A stretch of 64,000 nucleotides of DNA from Gonapodya prolifera JEL478 (GCA_001574975.1 KQ965823.1:84712-148711); one strand, 5' to 3'; shown: positions 13,898 to 25,940, numbered from the stretch's first letter. Translations and numbers: made by a program. The notes: generated by a model not told the origin, from the letters alone.

Positions 13898-14709
13898 TCA
13901 GCCGCAACGCTGTTGGTGTGAACAGCCGGCTGTGTGTAACGCTTCATCGCAGACGTCGCAAATGCTCTCGTGCAGGCACTTCCAGCACGTCGATTTTGAC
14001 AAGGCTACTGCCGTGTGGTGGGACAACGGCCTGTTCATGATATTGTGGGGATCGTCCACAGCGACGATTGCGCGTGTGCAGGTATGGCATATGGCAGGTT
14101 TGAGCGTGACGTTGGGGAACAGCCGCTCGAGACATGTCCATAGGGAGTATGTCGAGTCGCTGATTGAAAATGCCCAGGGACCACCCAGCCCCAATGCTAC
14201 CAGGGTGGTCACAACACCGGTAAAGTCAATGTATCGTAGCGCAGAGTCATCGTTCCATCTAGCATTCCGGATGATGGCCGGTGGGGGGTGCATGAACCTG
14301 TGGTGTGAGAGAAGGGTTCCCAGCTCGACGTTGCGACAGTTGCGGAACGACAAGAGGCGAATGCGGGGTAGCTGCATCGCTGCAGAAACCGTCCAATTGG
14401 AGACTCTCGATCCGTCGAATGTCATTTCCACGATTCCCATCATGGCAAGGCCTTGACGTCGCAGTGAAGTCCCGGCGCGATCCATCGAGCAATTTGAACG
14501 AGGCAGGCCAAGTAGCGCTCATCGTTGAAAGTACCAGGGGCGATGTCCGAGAAATCCAGACGGTGCCACGACTGCTGGTCCGATACAATTCGTCTTCGGA
14601 ATGTGCGTGAGGTGGAGGATAGACGCACGAGGGCGCGGACGGGGAGGAGGTGCGTGATGGCGAGGAGGGTTTCCGATGGGAGGCGAGTGAAGAAGGGGAT
14701 GTCGTCCAT
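13898..14709 (-). pseudogene. F-box / Cys-rich-tail gene, frameshifted
   Basis: Minus strand. The N-terminal part (start 14709) is an F-box: MDDIPFFTRLPSETLLAITHLLPVRALVRLSSTSRTFRRRI. The frame closes at about 14440. The logical continuation, from MGIVEMTFDGSRVSNW onward, is in the next frame and runs to 13898. It carries the sequence CWKCLHESICDVCDEALH, a C-x2-C...C-x2-C zinc-type cluster, near its end. I found no GT-AG intron that restores phase, so a one-base shift near 14450 is likely, unless a very unusual splice is used. The same C-terminal unit recurs at 63.4-64.0 kb with nonsense codons. Alternatively this could be a live gene with an unrecognised intron. Confidence 0.55.
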
Positions 14710-16082
14710 TGGGGTTGTTGGAGCGTGGGCCGGGGTTTCGCCGGAGCTCGTCTGGATTTGTGCCAGCTTTGTGTGCCGACAAAACCATCTGCGTGGTGTG
14801 TGGAATTAGGCTGGTTCGGCAGCACGTGCAAAGCGTTGTATGACACTGTAAAGTCACTTGACACGACCTCGGCAGCGACGGGCTTTAAGGATCCTTGCTC
14901 GACACACGCGCAGACCTTTCTGAACGACCTCCTCCCAAAGTCGGGCCGAGGACGTGGACCGACCCGACCCCCGTCCATCGTATGGCGACGTTCTTGGGGA
15001 TTTCCGTGTCCCGGTACCGCCACGTGATTGGAACTTGGGGCGCGTGGGCGAGTTCGGAGTACGATGTTGTCGAACATGATTTATCAGCGTGCGCCAAAAC
15101 CTTGTTCGAGGCTGCTGTCCACGAGAGTGAGCGGATTGGGTAGGCACAGTGGCAGGTGTTTTTGGGCGCCATTTGACGAGGCACCGACCTAGAAAAAGGT
15201 AGTGTTGTGTCCATGCAGATTAGACGCGACCGCGACGTGTGATACGGAGAGGTCTGTGGTGTGTTTGTAAGCGGAATCGGAAAAGGCAGGGCTAACCTGT
15301 GTTTTTGTGTCGCAGTAATTCTCGACTTTAGCGATCGACCAAGCGATTAGTTACGGCAGTGTGGTATGATCATGGAAAAAACATCCAAGTCTTACGTATT
15401 TCCGTCACTAACCGGACCACTGTCCAGTGGTCTCAGTACTGATCGTCCGTCGCGAAGCTTTGTAGTGACCTGACATGATGATCTCTCACCGTAGGCACGC
15501 GCCGCTAGGGAATGAGGTCACGATTTGCAGTTTCAGGAACAATGCTTCTGCAACAGAAATGTATAGTAAATGATACGACGGGTTCAGATGTTATCCGATT
15601 GATGCCTTGTTTGGAGTTTACAGTGGTGCAACATGTAACGAAGATGAAGAGTACGACTGACCGCTTCCAGCAGCACTTAGGATGATTCTTGACACTCTTC
15701 GATGTACTATATTTAGCACCAGAGTCCTCGGAGGGATATGCAGATGGCCCTGTGCGCCACTCTCCACGTCCAGTCGGAGAAACCCGACCGTGCATACCGC
15801 ATCCTTGAATTCTCGTCCATTCACCACAAAGTCAAAGGAAATCGACGCACATCCATCGATATTCTTGATTGTCTCTTCGACAAATGAATGGAGTGCGAGT
15901 GGAATCGCCCTCGGTGCCACCCACGGCATGCAAGATCTAAGACCCGGTCACAACCCTTCCTTGATCTTTCCTCTCATTACGCCTCACGCCCCCTCCTTCG
16001 GAAATGAAAACCTTATTCTCGCATCCTTATGAAATCGGTCATCAATCGATACACACCACGCCACTCGCATCGACAACCAACC
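14710..16082. other. intergenic, one orphan ORF
   Basis: No gene is supported. A minus-strand frame at 15618-15929 (103 codons) has an ordered-looking stretch (SFVEETIKNIDGCASISFDFVVNGREF) but no recognisable family, no clear gene structure and no partner exon. It may be a relic of another protein. The first 300 bases upstream of 16083 should contain the Reeler-gene promoter. Confidence 0.3.
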
Positions 16083-17245
16083 ATGGTACCCTTCACTTTC
16101 CTCGTCGCATCGGTCCTACTCCTTGCTTCGTCTGTGCTTGCATTCCCTCAAGGGGGCGCTCCGGTATGCCTGTACGAGGACACCAACACTGCTGCGTGAG
16201 GTTACTACCGACGTTCATCTGGAGCAGCGGAGCACCTGACTTCCTCTCTCGACTACGTTTCCCATAGCATGCAGCGTCCGCATGGTAAAGGAGTCGCTCC
16301 TCGTGCGACAATGGTGGCCACCCAGCAGGGAGCTGCGTATTCAATCGCATTGACAGGCATTCGTTCATACAAAGGCCTCAGTAAGCACTCGCCTCCTTCC
16401 ACCTTTTCCATAGAAAACTGAACAAACTTTCCGCTGCCAGTCATGTGGGTCCGCGACGCCGCAGGCACACAACACGTCGGCCAATTCACCATCCCCGACG
16501 GTATCGGCATGCGCGGCAAGGACTGCACGGCCATGAGCGGCGCCTCGTCGGGAGCCATGAGCACCATGGGTCACTTCCAGGGCAACACCAAGACCACGCT
16601 CGCATACACGTGGACGCCCGATGCAGCTGTGACGCCCGGTATGCAACTTGTCGCTGAGGCGGTCGTCGTTGAGAACGATGAGGATATTTGGTATACCGCT
16701 ATCCCGGGCATGTTCATTGCCGGAAGTATGTTGCCCTTTTTTTGCTCTTTTTCAGTTTCGCTTGATCTCACATCACCATGTCTTCAGCCCCACCCGCCGG
16801 TGCCGGTGCCGGTGAAGCTGCCGCCCAACCTACACCAGCCCCTGCAGCTCCCGTCGCTGCCCCTGCCGCCCCCGTTGCAGCCGCTCCATCGACGACAAAG
16901 GCCCCTGCAGCCAAACCCGCCACGACAAAAGCCGCTGCAGCCCCGAAACCCGCCGCTACAAAAGCCACCGCCGCACCTGCACCTGCGCCTGCACCTCTCC
17001 CCGCGTGCGCCGGTGAAGTCGCTGCTGTCCCTGCTGCTGCAGCTCCCGTCGCTGCTCCTGTCGCCCCTCCTGCAACCGCCCCAGTCGCCGCTCCAGTCGC
17101 CGCTCCAGTCACCGCTCCAGTCGCCGCTCCAGTCGCCGCTCCAGTCACCGCTCCAGTCACCAAGGCCAAAGCGAAGGCGGTTCCTGCCCCTGCTCCCGCC
17201 CCCGTGCAGGAGATCGAGGGCGATGAGTTCGAAGAGGAGGATTGA
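16083..17245 (+). CDS. secreted Reeler-domain protein with Ala/Pro-rich tail
   Basis: Four exons: 16083-16195, 16268-16380, 16441-16725, 16788-17245; 322 aa. A signal peptide covers residues 1-20 (hydrophobic FLVASVLLLASSVLA). Residues 21 to about 170 fit a Reeler domain: GAPVCLYEDT, RPHGKGVAP, YSIALTGIRSYKGLIMWVRDAAG, VGQFTIPDG, DCTAMSG, LAYTWTPDA and VVENDEDIWYTAI. The C-terminal half is Ala/Pro/Val-rich, ends in an acidic tail (EGDEFEEED) and contains a 12-nt tandem repeat. No membrane helix or GPI signal is visible after the tail, so secretion is expected. Reeler proteins are extracellular. The ligand here is unknown. The long antisense Ala/Gly-rich frame over the tail is a shadow. Confidence 0.78.
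17084..17162 (+). repeat. 12-nt tandem repeat encoding Ala-Pro-Val units
   Basis: Six to seven near-perfect copies of a 12-nt unit (gtcgccgctcca, with gtcaccgctcca as the variant) encode APVAAPVT-type repeats inside the Reeler gene's tail. Unit length is a multiple of three, so copy-number change would keep frame. Confidence 0.8.
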
Positions 17246-17419
17246 AGATCCGGCCGTGTTTCGTTTTGGAATCTGGTCGATCCTGTTGCACTTATCTTGG
17301 TGGTGAATGTTTCAGAGTAATCATTGCATGTGAATCAAGTGTAGATAAAGACGCCAGCTGTGCTGTGCTGCAAAAACTCAATCTTGTCATTACTCATTGA
17401 TCACGGGCGATATACATAT

Positions 17420-18970
17420 TTACACCGCGTCGAACTCATCATCGGACACAAACTCGTCTTCCCCGTCCCCATCCACCTCCTGCGCGACCTTATACCTCAA
17501 CAACGCCCCCATGCCACCAAACCCTCTCACGAACTGAGCACCCTCGGGGCTCTTATCAGTGACGATCGCCAGGGCCGAGCCGAACTCTTTGTACGACTCA
17601 GCAAGCCACTCAATGAGGGGGGTTGTTTCGGCCAGCTCCATCTCCACATCACCGACACGGCGACGTGCTTGTGGTTGGCTGTCTTCTGACGTCGCACCAC
17701 CGGAGAACGATATGTCCGCGGTATCCCCGCTCACTGGATCTCTCCACACGCATCGGTTCACCTCAAGCCCCTCCCACACAATCAGAGTCTCGACAGCTCC
17801 CATCTCCAACGCCTTCATCGTATCGTGCACGCCGTACGAGAACTTCCCAGTATCTTTCGCAATCTCCTCGAAGAAGGACTGGACGAGTTTGCGTTCCTGG
17901 GAGAACTTGACGTTTTTGAGCGTGTCGCTGGCGAGGTCGATTGCTTGGTTGAACCCGTTCTCGCCGCCATACGAGACGTCGACGACGCGGAGGATTTTGG
18001 CTTGGAGGCGGGCGTCCAACAGGTCGGACTTGGTAGGGGGAAAGAAAATTATGAAACGGACATGAGAAACAAGTGTTAGATAACACTTGCGGCCTCGAAT
18101 CACAGCAAGCTGTAACCCACCTGTGAGAGCTCCGTCTTGAAGTCCGCAGACCCAGCCAGAACCAGTCCCTCCAAATTTACGCGATCATGCGAAATGAAGA
18201 ACTGGACCGCGAGCTCCGCAACACGTCGCACATAATTGTGCCTCTTCTCGTCTCGGAGTCGCGAGAATCTCAGTGCAGATTGCCCGCCACGCCCGTGCTT
18301 CTTCGGGAGGTCCACTTGGATCTTATGGAGCACTTCGCGGTTGTTTCCAGACAAGGTCCCGAACAGGGTTCCGTGGCCGTCCATGACGATGAATCCGAAG
18401 CGGGTGTCGGGTTCGAGAAGTTCGGTGAGGGGCTCGACCTTGTGAAGAGTTGCTACGATTAGATGAATTTGTTGAGTAAGCACGAAAGGAACACTTACAT
18501 GAAAGCGACTGTCACAAAAGTAGAGAGGGTACGTCAAGGGCTTGAACGGCTCCAAATCAATGTTCATTCTCTTCTCTTTTCCCTCATCTGTCACAACTGT
18601 CCCACAGAACAAGGCCAAGCCATTCTTCGGCACTCTGTTGTAAAGCTTGAGTCTCGCTTGAGCGTGCCCGATAGCCGAAAGAACTGAACGACGGTTAGAT
18701 GGCGATTTGATGTTGGTCGCAGTTCCGAGCTCGTCGTCGAGTAGCTTTCGGACTCGGGAGATTTGATCTTGGAGGGGTATTTGCGACGTTGGAAGTGCAC
18801 AAAGGTCAGAGAGAGCTCAAAGTACAAACGAGCAGCAATGGTATCTCACCTTGAGGTGGAATGATTAGGCTGATCATGCTCGTGCCATTTCCTCTCATTG
18901 ATTCCAGGGTAGAGATGAATCGCTTGATTCGCCAAGTTTCGAGGTCTTTATCGAGCTGTTGCGAGTCCAT
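17420..18970 (-). CDS. SUP45: eukaryotic peptide chain release factor eRF1
   Basis: Four exons on the minus strand: 18970-18850, 18767-18499, 18438-18121, 18028-17420; 438 aa, the normal length. eRF1 reads all three stop codons in the ribosomal A site and triggers peptide release with eRF3. The diagnostic motifs are intact: NIKS at residues 59-62 and YxCxxxF (YFCDSRF) at 123-129 for stop-codon recognition, and GGQ at 181-183 for peptidyl-tRNA hydrolysis. The C-terminal domain ends in an acidic tail ([13 protein letters not shown]) used in eRF3 binding. The third intron boundary was chosen at FH|VEP because this alone keeps frame and homology. The unaltered motifs argue for the standard nuclear code. 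Confidence 0.96.
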
Positions 18971-19330
18971 GGTTGGCAAGGAGAGCTGACGCTCAGTTTC
19001 AATTATGTCACCGGAAAAGCGAAGAGTCTGGCGACGTTTTAGGTTCAGCTGAGGGCGAGTTCAGTTGGCGAGTGCGCCGAGACCACGTTGGATCACATCC
19101 CTCGAGTTGTCGAACAAGGACAAGGAAATCGAGCGAGTATCCGCCTTCATTTATGCTTCCTCTTCATTAAGTTTCGGTGATCTTTTCACGAGATGCGAAT
19201 TCACTACCCGGACATTTGAAATTTACCCCATCACCTTGGGATCCTATTCATTGCTCAACCCCTCCATACAACCGCTCTCTCCGCGCTTTCACTGTGAACG
19301 CAAAGCGATTCATCGGAGCAGAACCCGCTC

Positions 19331-21305
19331 ATGTCCCTGCCTCCAGCTCTCCTGCTGCCATCCGTTTCAACACTCCATGCCCGCCTCCTCCCTGCAGAAT
19401 CACGGACTCGCTTCGAATATCCTCTGTTTTACGTGGCGATAGACGTGCGCCGACTTGAGCGTACGATCGAAGGCGTATCGTCGTGGTTGTGGGGTATTGA
19501 TTGGGAGAGCTCTGTACCTCCACTGTTTGGATTGAGGACGAAGGACTATTTGAAAATTCAAGGAGCAGAAGGAAATGGCCTCGATACAATTGAAAAGCGC
19601 ATGCTGTACTGGCTGGAGCAAGTGGTGGGTTCTTCTTGAGTTGGCGAAAAGGAGCCAAGTTCAAGAACGGAAAACGAATGCCCGTATACATTCAGGGTAT
19701 CGATCCGACCTGCGCCGGATCCTCGTATCTTCTCACCACACCGTGTGTTTTGGGCTATGCGTTCCGGCCTCTTTCGGTCCACTATGTCTTGAAAGCGCGG
19801 GACGACTCGAAGCCAGAGGAGGAACACCACCAGGAACTGCTCTGTGTAATTCTCGAAGTCGCAAATACCTTTGGGGACTCACACATTTATATATTGGACG
19901 AGCGAAACAGAGTGAAGACACGGACAGGGTGCGCGCTACTCGTGCTTCGTTGATGACGAACCCAACGAATTAACTCTTCTTCGTTGAAAGCTATGACACC
20001 TCCAACGTCGTACATCGCTCTTTTCACGTCTCACCCTTTAACCACCGAAAGGGTTGGTACGTCGTCCACCTCACAAATCCTTTTAATGGCGGGATCGGGG
20101 AATCTCGAAACCTGGACGTGTCCATCTCGTTTCACGACAGCCCTTCGGATTCCAAGGAAGACGTCGCACCGGGAGAGTACCCCAAAACCCCAAAGGTGTT
20201 CTTTGCGCGTCTGTTCTCTGTCCCAGAAGCCCCAACTTTCGCTCCAGTTACTCAACAAGTTCTCCTCACCCTGTTTGCGACCATGCCCCTCACCGCCTTT
20301 CTTACTTTTCCGCGAATACTCTACCAAGCCGCACTTGTGCATTACGGATACACATCCAGCAGAGGGAAGCTACCTGTTTACAGTAGACCGGAGCCCGTCC
20401 AAAGCTGGACTGATATCAACGGAAAGCCGGTCACTGGAGGAGAACTGAATGACAGTAGGATGGATGGAAGCTGGGTGAACGTTGATGAGAATCGGGCAGA
20501 CGGCACTGGATATTCGTTGCAATGGCGGGAAGGCTACACAATCTTTAAAGATGTCTCCGATGGCGGCTGGTTTGGCAGGTAACTCACACGAGTGCTTGGA
20601 CATTTCCATGAGGAAAGTCTTAACGATATCGATCTTTCGACCATTAGGAGAGTTCTTACCCGCTTTTTATCACAACTTTCCGACATGGCCCACTCGAAAT
20701 CCAAGAACCTTGTTGTAACGTTCACCGACCCCTCGCTCCAAGGACTATCTCTCTCCGCCGCTCCCAGCTCTCCTGTGGACTCCTCGTCGCCAGCAAACAC
20801 GATCCGCATTCATCTTCAGCACCTTCTCCTACCGTACTACCTTGCTCTGGTGGGAAATGACTCTTACTCAACCTTTGCTGTCTGGCGTGCCGGCTACGCA
20901 GCTGGGTGGTGGGAGGGCAATCCACGGGACATCGTGAACTTTTTGCGTGTTGACGATGGACAAGGTGGAAGTCGCACGATCAAGGGCGTGGAGGGTGCTG
21001 TTCGACGACATAATTCTGGAAGACTTGGAGAATCATCGGACTCGACAGATGCTGGTTTTGAACCCCTTCCAGCTGGGGCCACGCTCTGTGACGCTGTGCT
21101 TTTGCTTTGGGCGTCCGTAGAGTATCACGTGTTCGGCTTATTGGCGCGTAAGTTGGCATGGTACGTCGAAGGAAGTGAACCTGGATTAGAAGAGGTGAGC
21201 GGACGCTTGGTGACTTATGCCGATGGGGCGAAGGGAAGAAATGAGGATGAGTTTGAGCGATGGAGCAAATGGGAAAGTGACGTTAGAAGTTCCCGACGAA
21301 GATGA
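19331..21305 (+). CDS. DUF1365 family protein (cyclopropane-fatty-acid associated)
   Basis: Four exons: 19331-19624, 19696-19928, 19991-20578, 20648-21305; 590 aa. The DUF1365 core is clear: STLHARLLPAESRTRFEYPLFYVAID, then SYLLTTPCVLGYAFRPLSVHYVL, ILEVANTFGDSHIYIL, RSFHVSPFNHRKGWYVV, and VFFARLFSVPEAPTFAPVTQQ. The C-terminal extension (about 370-590) is typical of fungal members. Biochemical function is not established. In bacteria the gene sits in operons with cyclopropane-fatty-acid synthase and an FAD-linked oxidoreductase. Here the synthase is the next gene, tail-to-tail, only about 150 bp away. The last intron acceptor (20647) is inferred from phase. The exact first-exon donor (19621 or 19624) is ambiguous by one codon. 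Confidence 0.85.
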
Positions 21306-21455
21306 TGAGCCAGTTGGTAGTTGATCATACAGGCTTATTGTCAAAGATAGTAGGGATTTACGTTCATTCTACAATAATTGTTCCAATCTAAAAAGAGATA
21401 GTAATACCCAAGTAATCAGTGTGACGTTGTTCAACAGCTTCTTCCTCTACGCTCA

Positions 21456-23833
21456 TCACGCGATGTTTCGGGCCAACGGTCCCCATTGCCCTAGCCCTCC
21501 CTCCCGGCAGAGTCTCACTTGATAAATTCCAAGACGCCCTGTCTCGAATCCAGCCTCGCAGAATGCAAAGTAGAATTCCCATTTTCTGCGGAAGACAGGT
21601 GTATAGAGTGATTGTTTGATCTGTGCGATCTAAAGGTGGATTTGAATAAATTTGTTTAGAGGGTCCGTAGCAATCGATCATCAGTCAGTCATCAACGCAC
21701 CTGATCGAAATTGGCCAGGAATCGCTCCCGCCACATGCGAAGTGCAACAGCATAGTGTGGTCCGATTTGGTTCGCTTCGTCAACGATGAGGCGGCCAGAG
21801 GTTCCTTGGAAAACAGCCTCGACGAAAGAAGTCAAGGACGGGAGGTGACCACCTTTTGTGACAATAAAGAAGTATCGTCAATTGAGTACTTCACAACAAA
21901 AATGGTTACCGAAGAACTCACCGGGGAAAATATGCTTGTTTATATAGTCGGGGCCGCCAGTAACATATTCGCGATAACGACTGTCCGGAATCGAAATGAA
22001 CTGAATAGCGGCAGCTCCGTGGGTAGGGTGGACAAGCTACAAAGTATGATGGATGGTGTCAACAAAATCACAACAGCAATATGTGATCAGAACAGATGAC
22101 TCATCCAAGCGGAAGTTTGAAGTCAACTCACTTTATCAATTTTCGCAAAGTATTCGGCCAGGAACTCCTTTCCGACAGCTTCAATCATTTCACAGGAGAC
22201 AAGACGATCGAATGGTTCTTCGCACTACCGGAAGGGTTGTTCAGACCTTCGGCCGACTTACTGAAGTCGTTCGAGATGAACTCACCTTATCCGCGTACTT
22301 CCGGTAATCAATAACTTCACACTTGACGACTTTCTCATCACAACGCCCCCTCACGACAGCTGCCTGTTCGTCGGCCAGTGTTAAAGTTGTGACTTGTTTC
22401 GCGCCAAGGGCATTGAGCTCCAGCGACATCGAACCCCAGCCCGAGCCGATCTCCACAACCCGATCGCCTGGGCGGAATCCAGACAGGTGAATCAGACGTC
22501 GAAGCTTCGCCGTTTGGGCCTGAGCGAGGAGACTGGAAGGCGGAACATGGTACGATCGAAGGTACGGAAGTGGTACCAGTTTTTGGGGTGGTGACGAAGT
22601 CTCCGGGGGAGGGCTCGGCATTCGATCAGAGTAGATTGTTTCATCGTCTTCGGCAGTAGATGTTGTGGTGTCGGTGTTTAGCGAAGAAGGTTGCGGTGCC
22701 ATGCCGGGAAAGATGGGACACGAGTATGTCATCGTTTCGTCCTTTGTCGAGTGTTGCAATTCAATTAACTCAGCTAAAATCGCGTAGAAAGGTTCCGTCA
22801 CTCACCAGAAACCCTTCAAACAACTCGTTTCCAATGTCGTAGTGTTCCTTCACGTTTTTCTCGGAGCCCCCGCGAGAATCGTTTCTCGCCACAGTCCAGT
22901 AGTAAATGACCCCACGAAGATACTCCATGAGGTTCCATAATGGTTGTGGTACCAATGAGTAGGTCGCAGCGGCTGGGCGATTGAGTGCCAGAACCTAATC
23001 GTCATCGACGCCACAGGGTCTCAGCTGGTGGCCCAGGGTACACGAGAAGGATCCTGCTCACCTTCAAAAGCTTTGCGATATCCGACGTCTCGAATTCGTC
23101 ATACATGAACGCTTCGCCGACTCCCTGGTACAAAAAGAAGGGAGAGCGGAGCACATGGGGATCCCGTGTCAAAGACTCTCCGTATAATTTGAATCAACTT
23201 CGGAACTCACCAGCGACTCGGTGCCAGCCACTCGCCACCAGAAAATTCCGTCTTTGACTGTGAAATCAGCTCTCAAGCTTTCGTCGACGCCATCTCGACT
23301 GTTGACATTGATATCTTTGTGTGTGGCACCGGTCTCATCGATAATGGTAAGATAGCCCGTAGTTATCGTCCCTCTCAGAGAGGAGATCATTGAGCTCCGC
23401 AAAAAGGAGGTTGCTTCAGAGGTGGAAGGGAAATGAGAATGGCTTCATGGTGTTGATCGACTTGAAAAGAAGGTTTCGGAGCCAATCCACCGGACGTCTC
23501 TGAAGGATTGGGTGAATATACATCCCCGTAGTAACGTTCCGCTGTGTGCCCGAGATTCTGCTCGAGAAGAACGTCTCCATGACTTCCCGGTCTTGGCAAC
23601 AAACAGGACGCTCCCTCTTCCGTACTCTCCGCCATTCCACGCTCGCGCAAGATGGAAGCCCTCCAGGAGAATTCATTTCTGCAGCTCGAATTCAAAGGAA
23701 TCCGCCGAAAATGACCAACACTCGCTCTTCCCTTTCGCGCCCCCAAAGTGTGTGTTGACAGGAACTCACCGCCATCCCACAACTTCCCGAAAAGCCCCGG
23801 TGTCGCGACTCCTTTAGATTGAATTGGGCTCAT
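21456..23833 (-). CDS. cyclopropane-fatty-acyl-phospholipid synthase
   Basis: SAM-dependent methyltransferase that adds a methylene bridge to unsaturated acyl chains of phospholipids. Minus-strand exons with solid phase are: about 23400-23211, 23124-23062, 22994-22806, 22741-22286, 22224-22132, 22036-21922, 21852-21701, 21629-21456. Landmarks are TITTGYLTIIDETGATHKDI, GVGEAFMYDEFE, KEHYDIGNELFEGFL, DETMTYSCPIF, the SAM pocket VVEIGSGWGSMSLEL, FDRLVSCEMIEAVGKEF, HIFPGGHLPSL, and RRKWEFYFAFCEAGFETGRLG. An insert of about 35 low-complexity residues follows TYSCPIF. The 5' end is uncertain: MSPIQSKGVATP at 23833 fits a first exon (to 23772), but the join between 23700 and 23400 could not be settled, so the N-terminal 60-100 residues may be wrong or damaged. 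Confidence 0.85.
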
Positions 23834-24471
23834 TTGAAATACTTTGAGGGAGATGCTGGGTTTTCGCGTGTGTTAGAGTGCCAAGGTTGCCGCAGCCTGA
23901 AGGTATCGTATGACAAGAAACGGGGGGGAGGCCTGCGAGACGGCTCAAAAAGTGGAAAAATCCCGGAATGAGAACGCCCCGCACCTCGATTCAACGTGGA
24001 TTTGTACCGGCAAGTTAAGAATCTCGATCGAAAGTCGCAAAGGACCGGGCCGATCTCAAGTCGGCGGGATGGCAGTGGAGTCGACTAAAATAGAATATAC
24101 CGAACACTTTTTGGGGATGAAAAATAATGGTCGCTTCTTCTTCGTAATTAATTTCCTGCCTCTTTTGGCCTGAAGGTCGGATCGTAATCAGTAGGTGAAG
24201 TTTATTCACGGGCGGGAATGGCCTCAACACCAGTCAGGGACATCAACTGATTTGATCCACCAACACGGCAAAATCGTGTTGATGCCATCGCTTCAGTTGT
24301 TGTAAGTGCACAATGCCCGATACTCACTCCTAAAGAAAGGAAGAACATTATTTGAAATACGTCCACTGCTCCCTCTGACTCAAACACCAACGAGCCGGGA
24401 CGCGAACTCAGGTTGCCTTCTTACAGTAGACGGTGTTTCAGTTGCACGTACGAGTATTCCATTCCATTGCT

Positions 24472-25940
24472 CTACAACTGCATGATAGCTTTACCCTTTT
24501 TATCACCTCTGAGCATGCCCACAAAATACCCAGGTGCTGCTTCCAACCCATTTCTGACATCCACCTTGTAAGCCTTCCACTTTCCCTCCCTGATCTGCTG
24601 CTTGACATCATCAAATACTCGAGCAATCCACTCCACTCTATCGTCGCGAACAATAAATCCCCGGATCATGAGGCGGTTGGGGACGATGAAGCGTCCGTTC
24701 GTGATGGAGTAGTCGGATCCACCGGATGCGAGGTTGCTGTTCCATGAGTGCGGGAGGGTGATACTTCGGTGTTAGATTCACATCATCACCCGAAATTCGT
24801 GCTGATTACTGACTAGTTCGAAATCGTGCCGCAAATTGGCATTCGCCCAAATGGCTTCATGCGCGCAAGAGCAGCGTCAAACGTCTCTCCACCTAGCACA
24901 GCAGAAAATAAGCATGAAGTTTTGGCATTGAGGGGCAGTATCTCAGGATACGAACCAACTTTGTCAAAGTATATGTCTTTGATACGGCGGTAAAAAACCG
25001 TCAAGTTTTACCTAGAGAGGAAGCGTTGCTGACATTTCGTCTCACCGAGGCCATTTGAAGCAATGCTCTTGAGCGCTGAGACACCTGGTGGTTTCTTGTA
25101 GTTGCTATCGCAGAGTTTGTTGTCGTTGTCGGGGGGAAACAGAACACCACTCACAAGGCAGCGTCACACCCGAGCTAAAAAACAATTAAAGGTGCATTCG
25201 ATTCTCGTCAGATTTTGCCATTTCAATCCAACGTACCTCCAAGCAATGAGCAACTTTTTCATCGCTCCCCGCTGATCCAATAACACGAAGACCAAAGCTT
25301 TTGGCCCAAATGATGACGGCCTGTCCGACTGATCAAGAAAAGGGCGGTTCAGACTTTAGTCGCTCATCACCCCAGACTTCTAGGCTGCACTGCTCACTCA
25401 CCTGCCCCTGAAGCTCCAGATACAAAGAGCGTCTCGCCCTTTTTCGGCTCACCGTACTTGAACAAGTTAACGTCTGGATGTAGAGACCGTGAGTGTCACA
25501 GAAGAGGATTATCATGAAGCTTGGATATTTCAATTATCATTTTAGTTCGTCCGGCCTCACATGCAGTGATCCCTGGACTTCCCTACCATTTCAAATGCCA
25601 ACGCCGACTGTTATTCAAAGAAAACGGTTTCGTTCAACGGTTTCGCACTCGCCAACGGCCCCATGTAATGCATCAACGGAACATTCGGCTCGTCCTCCAC
25701 GAGATTCCAAATCGTCGCCTTCTCCAGCGCCTCTATCGTCGCGCGTTTGGTAACTTGATTCTTGGACCACCGTGTCACGACCGACGTCACGTGTCGCCCG
25801 GCAGGGTATTGCGAGTTGCGGGATTTGAGGATTTTGGACACGCCGTAGCTGCAATATGACCAAGGCCGTACAGCTCTCATATGTATAGAATAGTCAGACG
25901 ACGAGAGAAACGGAACGTTCGGCGGAGTAGCAAGTGACAT
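24472..25940 (-). CDS. NADP-dependent alkenal/LTB4-type reductase, probably decaying
   Basis: Medium-chain dehydrogenase/reductase of the leukotriene B4 12-hydroxydehydrogenase / alkenal double-bond reductase group. Exons on minus: 25940 to about 25665, 25582-25561, 25473-25402, 25328-25237, 25174-25155, 25104-25046, 24976-24956, 24892 to about 24835, and about 24750-24472. Visible are GSPGITAY, FKYGEPKKGETLFVSGASGAVGQ (the nucleotide-binding loop), DIYFDKVGGETFDAALARM, PFGRMPICGTIS, and the tail RLMIRGFIVRDD to KGKAIMQL. Three faults are seen. The N-terminal 60 or so residues of the family (with the DPYMRGRM block) are missing. The first donor does not match the next phase. After GTISN a TAG precedes any GT donor. 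I think it is a pseudogene in progress, but a working isoform cannot be excluded. Confidence 0.6.

Noticed and set aside
14259-15077. 272-codon minus-strand ORF across the F-box gene
   Set aside because: It overlaps the F-box reading frame out of phase and is Ser/Arg/Pro-rich without domains, so it is a shadow.
15618-15929. 103-codon minus-strand ORF as a gene
   Set aside because: Partly ordered-looking, but with no family, start context or partner exon I can defend.
16768-17169. Ala/Gly-rich minus-strand ORF
   Set aside because: Mirror image of the Ala/Pro repeats of the Reeler gene's tail.
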